A stretch of 32,284 nucleotides of DNA. It comes from Gracilaria caudata. Its lineage: Eukaryota > Rhodophyta > Florideophyceae > Gracilariales > Gracilariaceae. Under the pieces are notes generated by a model that saw only the letters and a list, made by a program, of their open reading frames with translations, was not told the origin of the DNA and did no database searches. This document shows positions 1 through 8,852 of the stretch, in pieces; the first letter of the stretch is position 1; each line of letters begins with the position of its first letter. The stretch spans positions 1 through 32,284 of the forward strand of contig JASCIV010000205.1 of assembly GCA_030374735.1 (NCBI GenBank), in the 5' to 3' direction. A program made the translations under genes and the position numbers.

Positions 1-1
1 C

Positions 2-949
2 TCCGCCATTTTGCTGGTGGAGGGACTGCTTTTCGCCCATCTCGTGTACTTCCTTAAGAGATTCACTGCTGGTCCGAAGTTCCTTGCCGCCATCCGGATT
101 GGAAACGCTCTCGCTGCTGGCATTTTTCTTGCAACCGGACTGCTACATATCTTCCCTGAAGCCGTTGAGTTCCTGGATGGGGGCGAGGGACATGGGCATG
201 CACGCATGCTCGGAGTGGCTGCTCGCGTTCTCTCCAAGCTCGTCAGGGACGAAGACGACGACGATCATGAGGAAGGAGAAGAGCATGGAGAAGAGGAAGC
301 TCATGGATTTCCGTGGGCGTTCTTGCTTGCTGGAATCGCCTTCTACTTTCTATTCTTTATGGAGAAGATTTTCTTGCCCAAGCTGTATCCATCCCTCTCG
401 TCTCACGATATAAAGGCCAAGGACGTCGAAGAGCAGTCAGAAGACACGGAAGAATCTTCGGAAACAAGCCGTTCGCAGGGCTTCACCTCTGGGGCCTTCG
501 TTCAGGGACTCATTCAAGTCATAGGAATCTCTCTTCACTCTTTGTTCGAGTCAATGGCGTTGGGTGTGTCATCTTCATTTGACGTTATGCTTAATATCTT
601 CATCGCAACTGCTGCGCACAGGTGGGCCACGAGTACTGCACTCGCGTTCAAATTCATTCGCAATCTCAGCTATTTACCGTTCTTGGTGTTGATGACCCTT
701 TTCTCTTCCGCCGTACCAATTGGAGTTGCCATCGGGGCAGCTCTTTCCGGACTTTCTACCACCGTACAGGGTGTCCTGTTCGCCTTATCGGCCGGTACTT
801 TCTTGTACATCGGCGCGTTTGAACTGATGGCGGAAGAGTTTGTGGAACACCGTGACTGGCAGTTACGCAAGTTCATGCTCACCTTGCTTGGAGCGGGTAT
901 ACTCACTGTGATCACCATTGTGCTCAACGCGGCAGGGGTGCATGGATAG
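2..949 (+). CDS. ZIP-family metal (zinc/iron) transporter, 5' end cut off
   Basis: The frame is open at the left edge, so the true start lies outside the window; about 315 residues are present. ZIP proteins move zinc, iron or manganese into the cytoplasm with eight membrane helices. Visible are three N-terminal helices, a His/Asp/Glu-rich cytoplasmic loop (bases about 190-310, with GHGHAR and an Asp/Glu/His run) and, after a second acidic linker, the helix IV signature HSLFESMALG (His codon at 536-538). Helix V has AAHRWATSTALAF (His at 617-619), and three more hydrophobic helices follow. The HSxFExxALG plus HRxxxxxxL pattern resembles the animal ZIP1-3 (ZIP II) group rather than plant IRT1, which has Glu-Gly in helix V. 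The metal and the membrane used cannot be decided from sequence. The stop is TAG at 947-949. Confidence 0.9.
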   Translation, partial: SAILLVEGLLFAHLVYFLKRFTAGPKFLAAIRIGNALAAGIFLATGLLHIFPEAVEFLDGGEGHGHARMLGVAARVLSKLVRDEDDDDHEEGEEHGEEEAHGFPWAFLLAGIAFYFLFFMEKIFLPKLYPSLSSHDIKAKDVEEQSEDTEESSETSRSQGFTSGAFVQGLIQVIGISLHSLFESMALGVSSSFDVMLNIFIATAAHRWATSTALAFKFIRNLSYLPFLVLMTLFSSAVPIGVAIGAALSGLSTTVQGVLFALSAGTFLYIGAFELMAEEFVEHRDWQLRKFMLTLLGAGILTVITIVLNAAGVHG

Positions 950-3110
950 ATAGTATTACGTCATGTGAGGTGGTGAGCATTGATTGTGCGATGCGCCACT
1001 ACCTAAGGCTCATGATTGTCTGGTGCCTTGCACTGGTGCGCGTCTTCGGCTGGGCCTACCATGAATTGAGTTGCACTTCTAAGGCAACGGTGGCACAGTT
1101 CTCTCGAGACACGGGTCGCAGTTGCTGGCCGCAAATTTCGCGGTGGGAAGCCGTGGTGCACGAGTGAAGGGGTATCTGAAGGGTACCCCGAGTACGGACG
1201 CGTTCGATACGGACATGGCTTCTCAAGTGCGTTTCGAATGAGGAAGTATACATCATGCACAAAGTTCATGCAGTGGCTGGGATTGTGCTTATGGAGGCGC
1301 ACAAAGCCCATAATGGGTTGAGCAATCATGAGTAAAGCAATTATTTGTTTCCGTTTCATTTTACTTCATAGCTCCTGGTACCTTTTGGTAATGCCAAATT
1401 GGTATCTTGTAGTTTAAGGCCTGTAGTTGTGTCCTACCCTGCTTTGGTACAAGGATACAAGGGTAGTCGTTTTCTTCGAGTCACCAACTCTATATTCAGA
1501 GCAACCTCTGTTACATAACCACATGAAGTGTTCCAAGGCAATCGCTTATTCACTGCCCGCGATCTCCGTGACATTAACAACGCAGAAAGTTTTGTTCACT
1601 CACCTATTCAGCAAGCACCTGTCTTTCTTCTCCTTCTGCTCATAAATCGCGGACGTCCTTTCACACTCCACATGGTGGCCTGGTAAGGATCCCAACAACC
1701 TATAACACCTCTGTGCCGCACCCATTCATGACCAAACAATAGCTGTGCTACACCCAATGGGCATTAACAAGAAAGTATTAGGTAATTAAGGTGTATTCGA
1801 CCGCAAGCGTTTTGATACCGACGTTTATCGCCTTCGTCATATCATCTTTCCTCTTCATTCAAGCTCTAGAGACCGCCAACAAAGGAGCACACCACGGCAA
1901 AGCATTTTGCACAGGGGTGCAAAAAATTCCATTGCGTGAGCAATCGATTGCAATCATTTGCAACCACTGATTGCAGTCTCACAGTATGATTGCAATTCAC
2001 TCGTTGCTAACGTTGCAGTCGCAATATCGATTGCGGTGCTGTAGAAATTGTGTCATTGATTGCTTTAAAACTAGTAAGAAGAAAATATCCCGCAAGGTTT
2101 TCTAAAGGCAGTTTGAGAGCCAGAATATAATTGCCGTTGTTGATTGCTTGTGATTGCTCTGAGAGCTGCAATTGAGATTCCGATTGCTATAAAAGTTCAA
2201 TCGCAATTTCGATTGCGGAGTAAAGTAAAAAGCTGTTCGATTGCAAATGATTGCGGTTTTTGTTTCCAATCAATCGCAATTGAAATGCTTGCTTCCCGGA
2301 TTTGTATGTATCTTACCACGTTTGTGGACAAGAAACCATGAGCACCAACCCTTTCACGCAACCCTCACATCATCAGCATGATCAGGTGCAAGCTTCGGCT
2401 TGTACTTGTGGTTTTCTTCTTCATTTTGGACATCATCCTTCAATTACTGCGTTGAAGTAAACTTTTCTCTACTCAAGAATGCTAATAACCTATGGGGGTA
2501 CTGTCGAATAAGATCTTGGATGCTTAAATTTCGTCGCGCCAAAACTGACAAAAGCTCTCGACGGGAGGCGTTTGTTGGAGGGCAATGCCCTCTTACTTTG
2601 TTTTGTTTGTCGTTTGAAATTCAAACGTGAATCGCCGATTCGCAAAGTGTCATTTGTTCTTCATAAGATCGATTTTGGGTGATACTTTACCGAACAGTGC
2701 ACGCATACATCTTGATGTTACTATGGCGTTGATGACATTTACGTTCGTGACATTCTGAAAATGCGTTAACAGGTTCAGGCTTTGCGTTTGCTTGCTTCTT
2801 CAAAGCTGTTCTACGCTTTGAAGATCTTGTCCAATGTTTTTATCTGCGCTGCGTCCGTCTTGATTGCACTTACTTTTCGGAAGAGATATCTTAATGTAGA
2901 TCAAACAAATGTGATCCGCAACTCGTGCCACATCGTTTTGAAGGTATCGCATCCTTGGGGAGAGCAAATCTCTATTGTTTTGCCCCTTCACACCATTCGC
3001 GCATAAAACGCATCAGTGTGGGCATTGAACTGCCAAGTCTGTGGCCACAAGCCACTGAAGTCGTGATTGATTACACATGTGTTATGCTTCATGTCAGTTA
3101 TGGAATGCCT
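950..3110. other. Intergenic region of about 2.1 kb without a recognised gene
   Basis: Only short frames without protein-like composition or motifs occur on either strand. The stretch includes an 8-bp-stem hairpin at 1905-1924 (TTTTGCAC, loop AGGG, GTGCAAAA) and, directly after it, the GATTGC cluster listed separately. I see no tRNA, transposase or long terminal repeat. Confidence 0.6.
1940..2254. repeat. Dense cluster of GATTGC/GCAATC hexamers
   Basis: GATTGC occurs on the + strand starting at 1946, 1969, 1988, 2029, 2058, 2142, 2152, 2182, 2211, 2239 and 2249; GCAATC occurs at 1940 and 1950. Many near-copies (TTGCAA, CAATCGCAAT) lie between and up to about 2281. That is 13 exact copies in 315 bp where well under one is expected by chance. 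The intervening bases are not conserved, so this is not a simple tandem minisatellite; it looks like a cluster of one short word. Function is unknown; a multi-site protein-binding region or an eroded repeat are both possible. Confidence 0.75.
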
Positions 3111-5112
3111 TCACAGAATCAAGCTTTCCTCCGCCTCCTCACGCCTATCAACTTCCTCATAGTTCTCAACATGTCTGTTTTCTTCCGAAACGGCTTCATG
3201 ATGATTTTCATCATTGTCGGTTGCCCTGCTTGATGGGTCAGACTTAATTCCTCGCTTGAGAGTATATCATTGTTTTCGAGAGGTCCGTCCCTTAGGCAGT
3301 GTGTCTCCAAACAAAGAGTTCACCACATGTTGCACGTCTTCCACACACACGGAACCAGACGAATTCAGACGTGGAGTGCACACAACATCTCGTAGAGAAA
3401 GCGCCGTAGACACATAGTGAGGCCTATCCAACCTTTTCAAGAGTGCATCATCTGGGCCACCTGTAGCTGGTATGAACTCTGCAGAACTAATCAACATTTC
3501 GTGCAAGACCTTTCCAAGCTGTGGCACGAGAGAAAATGGAGCACACAGTCGTAGGTCATTGAAAGCCGCAAGAATAGCATTTTAGAATACTGCGAGGGGT
3601 GCACTATCAAGGATTGCAAGAGGTGGATCATATTCATTGTTTGACGCACCATCCATATCAGCTTCAGATTCCCTACTGTACTGGTCCCGGTTCCAAGTTT
3701 TCACCTCTCCTTCCGCAAAGCTGACGATCCAACAGGAGCGCAACGGTGATCTCAAGCATCGTCTCGAATTGTCGTAAGGCCGCGTTTAGGTGAGAGCATT
3801 ATATTTGCATCACAGAATCATCGAACATTGGCGGAAGCGCTTCTCGAAAATCTGCTCCAACTCGACCAAGCAATTGCCCGCAGTACCTCGCCTGTTGAAG
3901 GATTGTGTGGAGCGCAGCTCCATCTTAAACATCCTTTATGCCACTGCGCAGCTTATTTAAATATTCCGTTGAGGATCTCGTCCAGTCGAAAAGAATTGGC
4001 GACGAATGTGAGTGTGATCTTCCGGATGGGGTAGATGAATGGTCTCCAAGCATTGCAGATGAATCTTGAGTATCATCGTTGAAGGCCGCGCGATACTGCG
4101 TGATGATGTCGAACATCATGGACCTCATACTGTCGCTAAGACTACCCTTGTAAGTTACAAGTTGTAACTAACTCCGCGTGTCTTATAAGATATTAGCCAG
4201 TTGAAATTTTTATTCTGTTTTTCCCGACATTGCAGAAACAGCATGCGCAATCGGTACGACGGTAGATACCGTCGGTACTACGAAAACACATCGAGGCGAC
4301 GCGGGAAACCAACTATGCGCAAGCACATCGGCAGCTGTATGGGGTTTCGCAATAGCACAAGTACGACGGTAGTTAAAAGCACCATTTGCTGAATGAGAAC
4401 GTACATTTCCTCACATACGTGACGAATGAGAATTTCGTCACCGTGCATAGCGCACACCTTCGCTGCACATTCGCGCAGTTCTAAAGCCTTATCATGCATA
4501 CCACTCCGCCACCAACAGCGTAGTCATTAGTCTTGGCATTTCCACTATATCTGCCACGGCTCGATGTTCTGTGATGACTCGCAGTCTGTTTTCTCATTCG
4601 CGTTGTTTCTCTGTGACGTTTGCCAAAACCTGGCGTGTGGCGTCGGCCAACTTCGGTGAAGAAAGTGCTCGATAGTACCCGCAGGCAAAATCTTCAAGCT
4701 CGTTCTTCAGACGGACATATGCAGAGCTAAGATCGTCTGGCTCAAGTGCAAGCCTCTCGATGCTATAACCACAGAGCTCTTCAATGTAAGCATGGAACCC
4801 ATGCCATTTTTCACATGAGGGAGCATACGTAGGCAGGTCGTTCAAGACAAACTTGCAAATTGCTTTGAGAGCCTCTTCAGCATCAGCTTCGGGATCCTGA
4901 GGCTCAGGGGTATAACTGATATCAGGAGGCTTCTCTTGGACACCCAATACTTCGGCTGTCATCCTTTCTGAGGAGAGCTCAGTTGAAGTTGCTACGGATA
5001 TGTGTTGAAGTCTTTGACTGAGATGCCAATCAGTGGGCACGACATTCCTTCCATCGCCAAAGCCTTGCACTACTTGCGCAAAACGAGCTTTAAATGTATC
5101 ATGATCACTGCT
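3111..5112 (-). pseudogene. COG8: Decayed COG8 (conserved oligomeric Golgi complex subunit 8)
   Basis: Reading the minus strand across frames gives collinear COG8 segments. The N-terminal part (about 4594-5112) has YIEELCG...LALEPDDL. Next come MPRLM (about 4530), then HDKALELRE followed by NPIQLPMCLRIVG (4278-4499) and LRMLFLQCRE (about 4220-4250). After that are FDIITQYRAAF (about 4080-4120), ILQQARYCGQ then GRVGADFREALPP (about 3825-3910), LAILDSAPLAVF, AILAAFNDLRL (about 3550-3610), and a C-terminal segment to an acidic tail. Human COG8 has the same order of motifs (FDIITQYRAIF, SRVGADFRG, VAFNDLRLC). Lesions: in-frame stops at 4594-4596, 4278-4280, 3925-3927, 3799-3801, 3582-3584 and 3267-3269; frameshifts near 4500, between 4278 and 4128, and near 3720; about 45 codons seem missing before the MPRLM segment. 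TAA, TAG and TGA are all represented, so stop reassignment does not explain it. COG8 normally acts in retrograde Golgi vesicle tethering; an intact copy presumably lies elsewhere (inference). Confidence 0.85.
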
Positions 5113-5421
5113 TCATTTCGGCAGCTCTCGAAAAACAGAGGGCACGCTTCAGTACCTCCATGAAGGCAAAGGCAACGCTGTACACATCCCGTTAGCCGTA
5201 AGGCTCTGAAACCCTTTTACTCTTTGTGGTCTGTTCGCCACCAACTGTCGTTTTGCGAATCTATGTTCTCCCTAAATGTGAAGGCCCAAAACGATACGAA
5301 GTCTCCATATTACATGTTCAGTACATTGTATCGGGCAGGAGGAAATTCAGGCGAGCAGCGTAGACCTGGTCCAGAGTGTCTCTGCGTTGTTGATATCATA
5401 GTGTGTGAATTACCTTATTCT
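5113..5421. other. Spacer between the helicase 3' end and the COG8 pseudogene
   Basis: No intact gene is seen. On the minus strand, 5105-5191 reads RDVYSVAFAFMEVL and onwards before a TGA, a weak echo of protein-kinase subdomain IX, with an in-frame TAA just before it (5192-5194). This may be chance or a second eroded fragment. Confidence 0.4.
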
Positions 5422-8400
5422 TCATATACGCGCGTCTTGCAGGCTGTCTTGCAGTTCACAACCCATTCGGTACGCCTCTTCATAAGCCTCTCGAAATCCT
5501 GCAGCATACGCGTCTCTAGCGTACGCGTCCCACATGTCATACGGTTCACGTTCTGCACAAACATCCATCTTTTCATTCTGAAAAGACATCTCGCGCCCAT
5601 CAGAAATGCTTTCGCTGCTCGGGTCCGGAGCTTTGCGGTCTTTAGCATTCAGCTTGATTCCTTGCATCGCTTCCCGAAGCCTTTCTGTACCCTTAGCAGT
5701 TGTATTGTCAGTCGGTTTGTCTGCAGCGCTACATGAGGCTCCCTTCCCACCAGGATTGGTTCCGTTTCGCATATCGTGATATTGCCCGCGCTCACCATGG
5801 GTGTTAGCAATCGATACCTCCCTTGAAGCACGGTAGGACTCAGGACGAATTTTCCCCTTATCGTCTGCATGGTTCACGGCTGGTCCAAGGACTCCATCTC
5901 CTATGAGCATCTTCGCCGCGGGTGGGCATTCACCAGAAGAAGACTTGAGTCTTCCTTGCTCTCGTTGTGAAAACTTTGGTGCTTTGGGTGACCCGAATCC
6001 AGCTGTCAACGGAAAAGTCGACTTCTGGGTACTCTTTTCAGGACTCAATTTATTTCCCCCATCTTCGTCGCGGTCAATAGTTTCGCATTCGCGGCCCATG
6101 TATTCCCCCATATTTGACGGAGAATTCTTGTTCTGTTTCACTTGGGTTGCTAGCAGATGATCTCGATTCTTCTCCGGGATACTATGCGGATTTCTTCCAC
6201 GAACATGGACATTGTCGTCGATACGCGAGCCAGATATCTTATCCCCTGAAGTATTCGCTGCTCCCAATCTGCCAGGCGCCTGCCAACTGTGTTTTGACGT
6301 AAGTGAAGAACGTCGAACTTCGCTGTCGTCTACATTACGCCCAGATATCCTTCTTGATCTGGGATTATCTTCTGAAGCTCTCTTATGACCCCCGTCTCGA
6401 ATATCAAACACATATGAGCTTTTGGGGCCCGGGTTCGGATTGTATTCTGACATTGAGGTGTATCGGGCCGGTTTTGAGCCCCGCGATTCATTCCGGTGAT
6501 GCAATGGACTGCGATTTCCCGCACTAGGATTGTCAAATACTGCAATGCTTGATCCGAGGCTTGTCTCCAACATCAGTACATGATTTCTTTCTTCGTTCTT
6601 CGTGTCATAAAACAAGAACGAAGAACCACAGCGTCCATACCTTCCTGCCCGTCCCACTCGATGAAGGTATGTGGCCGGGTTGTACGGCACATCGAGTTGT
6701 AGAATTAAATCACAATCTTCAAAATCCACACCCCGAGCAAGCAAGTCGGATGCTACAATGATTTGGAGCTTTCCCTCCCTTGCGCTTAGCAGTGTACGAT
6801 CTCGTTGGCTTTGGTCAAGGTTTGCGTTCATTATTCCAGCCCGAAACCCCGCGTTCTTCAAACGCATCAAGATCTTTGCTACGAAGCGCTTGTCGTTTAA
6901 AAACACAATACACAGACTGAAAGAGGTTTTTGAGAGAAAAGCAGTGACTCGATCCAGTTTGGCATCAAGGGAGCCACGAACCGGTATCTTGTACTGACGC
7001 ACTTTGTCGAGTATCGCTCGGCGCAGCATGTCTATGTCGTCATTCGCGTGAGTGGAAGACGGAAAGCTGAAAAATGCCGGTTTGCGCATAACATGGAGAA
7101 GCATGTCCCTCAGCCAAGGCTCAAATGTGGCGGAGAATGCAACGGTTTGGCGACGAGCAGGGAGCAACTCACAGATTTCCGGAACGGAGTGACTAAAGGA
7201 CGATTCTGCCAGACGGTCAGCCTCGTCAAGTACAAGCAAACTGATGTGGTCGATGACGAAGATGCCCTTTTGCATAAGCGTGATTACGCGACCAGGAGTA
7301 CCGATGGCGACGTGAGGGGTTGACAACGAAAGCTGTTGCTCATCAATTGCCTCTGGTGTGCCTCCTTTGACAGCGAGAGCTCTTGGCTTCGGATTCATGA
7401 ACTTCGAAAGACTGCAGAAAACACTTGCAACCTGATCGGCTAGCTCTCGAGTTGGAACTAATATAAGCACTGACGTAAAACCTCTTTTCTTGGTGTTTAA
7501 CGAAAGCAAGGATTCAAGGGCGATGATGATAAACGCAATTGTTTTCCCGGTGCCACTCTTTGCGTGAGCGATTATATCGCTTCCAATCCGCCCACGAGGA
7601 ATGGCGGCTTGCTGAATAGGACTCGGTCGATGAAAGTCAAGTGAATGCAAAGCGCGCAAGATTGGTGGCGACAGATGCATCTCAGCAAAGGAGATTTTCG
7701 GTTTCACGTGAATCGGAGTTGGAGCCGGCGGACCATCCGTTAACAGGATGAATGCCCTTGATCCCAGCTTTCGACCATCCAACGATTTGTTGTAATGACG
7801 AAGTTGCCACATTTCATGGTGGGAGTATGTATAACGCCCCGACATAATCCTTCGTCTTTTCGACGACACTGGCGCAGATGTTAGAAACTCATTTGCATTT
7901 GAAGGTGGATCTTGCGGCTGGACAGAATCAGGGAGGATCGATGCGGAGTGATGTGAATGGTCCACGAGTGAACAACGGGCTGATGGATGATCTCGCTGCG
8001 ATACTGAATGTGGAGAACGTGAATTGACAACGTCAAACATGACAGTTTCGCGGTGCAGCTGCTGTGGGATGCTTTCCTTTCTCAAAGCATCAGCAGAACT
8101 TCGAGGTGAAAGCCGCCCGGTCGACTCTCCGGTCGCGTTGCGCTGAATCATGTTCTCCGTCGAAGCAGTGCTCCGTTGTTGCAACGCGGACTGCAAGCGT
8201 TGAAAAGCAACAAGAGCCGGGTTGGGAAAGTTAGGGCACTCAAAACAGCTGCGGTTCTGATAGTCATCGGCGGTGATTTGTTTCTCAATCTCGCGAATTC
8301 GTTGGATGTGTTGCTCATCTATTGCAGACTGTTGCGGCTGGTCTTCAAGCCGTGCGTGCGGCATGGCGAGTGCGTGAGCAATCGTGTGGCTCGAAACAAC

Positions 8401-8469
8401 GGAGAAGGGAGCGAAGTCGGGCTTGGTGGTGTCTTCAACGGGCTCATGGTGGGGATCGAGCTGTGACAT
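5422..8469 (-). CDS. DDX20: DEAD-box RNA helicase, DDX20/Gemin3-like, with YG-box-like tail
   Basis: The protein has 1015 residues from the only in-frame ATG (8467-8469); the frame stays open upstream but only with a GTG. Residues 1-260 are low complexity. The core then shows a Q-motif region (RPSPIQQAAIPRGRIG), motif I AKSGTGKT (303-310), PTRELA, GTPGR, DEAD (415-418), SAT, ARGVDF and HRVGRAGR (603-610). The IPxGRxGxDxIxxAKSGTGKT spacing matches DDX20, the helicase of the SMN complex that assembles spliceosomal snRNPs in animals. Residues 635-985 are Ser/Arg/Gly-rich and probably disordered. The last part, YAAGFREAYEEAYRMG (988-1003, bases 5461-5508), repeats aromatic-x-x-Gly/Ala four times, like the SMN YG-box. 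The helicase assignment is certain; the DDX20 assignment is likely; a different DEAD-box subfamily remains possible. Confidence 0.9.
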   Translation of the reverse strand: MSQLDPHHEPVEDTTKPDFAPFSVVSSHTIAHALAMPHARLEDQPQQSAIDEQHIQRIREIEKQITADDYQNRSCFECPNFPNPALVAFQRLQSALQQRSTASTENMIQRNATGESTGRLSPRSSADALRKESIPQQLHRETVMFDVVNSRSPHSVSQRDHPSARCSLVDHSHHSASILPDSVQPQDPPSNANEFLTSAPVSSKRRRIMSGRYTYSHHEMWQLRHYNKSLDGRKLGSRAFILLTDGPPAPTPIHVKPKISFAEMHLSPPILRALHSLDFHRPSPIQQAAIPRGRIGSDIIAHAKSGTGKTIAFIIIALESLLSLNTKKRGFTSVLILVPTRELADQVASVFCSLSKFMNPKPRALAVKGGTPEAIDEQQLSLSTPHVAIGTPGRVITLMQKGIFVIDHISLLVLDEADRLAESSFSHSVPEICELLPARRQTVAFSATFEPWLRDMLLHVMRKPAFFSFPSSTHANDDIDMLRRAILDKVRQYKIPVRGSLDAKLDRVTAFLSKTSFSLCIVFLNDKRFVAKILMRLKNAGFRAGIMNANLDQSQRDRTLLSAREGKLQIIVASDLLARGVDFEDCDLILQLDVPYNPATYLHRVGRAGRYGRCGSSFLFYDTKNEERNHVLMLETSLGSSIAVFDNPSAGNRSPLHHRNESRGSKPARYTSMSEYNPNPGPKSSYVFDIRDGGHKRASEDNPRSRRISGRNVDDSEVRRSSLTSKHSWQAPGRLGAANTSGDKISGSRIDDNVHVRGRNPHSIPEKNRDHLLATQVKQNKNSPSNMGEYMGRECETIDRDEDGGNKLSPEKSTQKSTFPLTAGFGSPKAPKFSQREQGRLKSSSGECPPAAKMLIGDGVLGPAVNHADDKGKIRPESYRASREVSIANTHGERGQYHDMRNGTNPGGKGASCSAADKPTDNTTAKGTERLREAMQGIKLNAKDRKAPDPSSESISDGREMSFQNEKMDVCAEREPYDMWDAYARDAYAAGFREAYEEAYRMGCELQDSLQDARI

Positions 8470-8852
8470 ATGCTGCTCTGACGCTCCATGAAGGCGACGT
8501 ACGGTTGCGGCAACGTACCGTGGCGGCGTGATGATCACGCCGTGATCCCAGCCAGCGGGCTTGCAGCAGATCACGCGACGGTGACGGTTTCAGAGTCTGC
8601 AACTTGACGTGCAAGCCACATGGCTTGAAGCCTTCAAGTTGAAGCTAACACGTCTTGTGGAAGATGGTGTTCAAATTTTAAAACTGTCCAGTTTTTTCAA
8701 ATTAAGTTAACCGAAACGAACACAGGCCCTGGGACAGCTGTGTCAGACCAGGTACAAACTTTGTATCCCCTAAACCCTTGAACATGACGTTGGCAGAACT
8801 AACAAAAAAGAAAAAGCAGAGCACCTTAAAACCTCTACGACGGTACCTCTTG
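8470..8852. promoter_or_regulatory. Helicase upstream region with nested dyads
   Basis: This 383-bp gap lies between the PP2C 3' end and the helicase ATG, so it must hold the helicase promoter and the PP2C terminator. A dyad-rich knot lies at 8600-8641: CAACTTGA (8600-8607) pairs with TCAAGTTG (8634-8641), and inside it CAAGCCA (8612-8618) pairs with TGGCTTG (8621-8627), while CTTGAAG-C-CTTCAAG is a second local palindrome. No TATA box is obvious. Confidence 0.35.

Noticed and set aside
1003..1359. 118-codon minus-strand frame after the ZIP gene
   Set aside because: Composition looks random (Cys/His/Pro-rich) and there is no motif or supporting promoter.
5224..5736. 170-codon plus-strand frame over the helicase 3' end
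   Set aside because: More than half overlaps the helicase coding region antisense and it has no recognisable motif.
8470..8574. N-terminal extension of the helicase to 8574
   Set aside because: The only codon there is GTG; the first in-frame ATG is 8467-8469 and no homologous N-terminus is lost.
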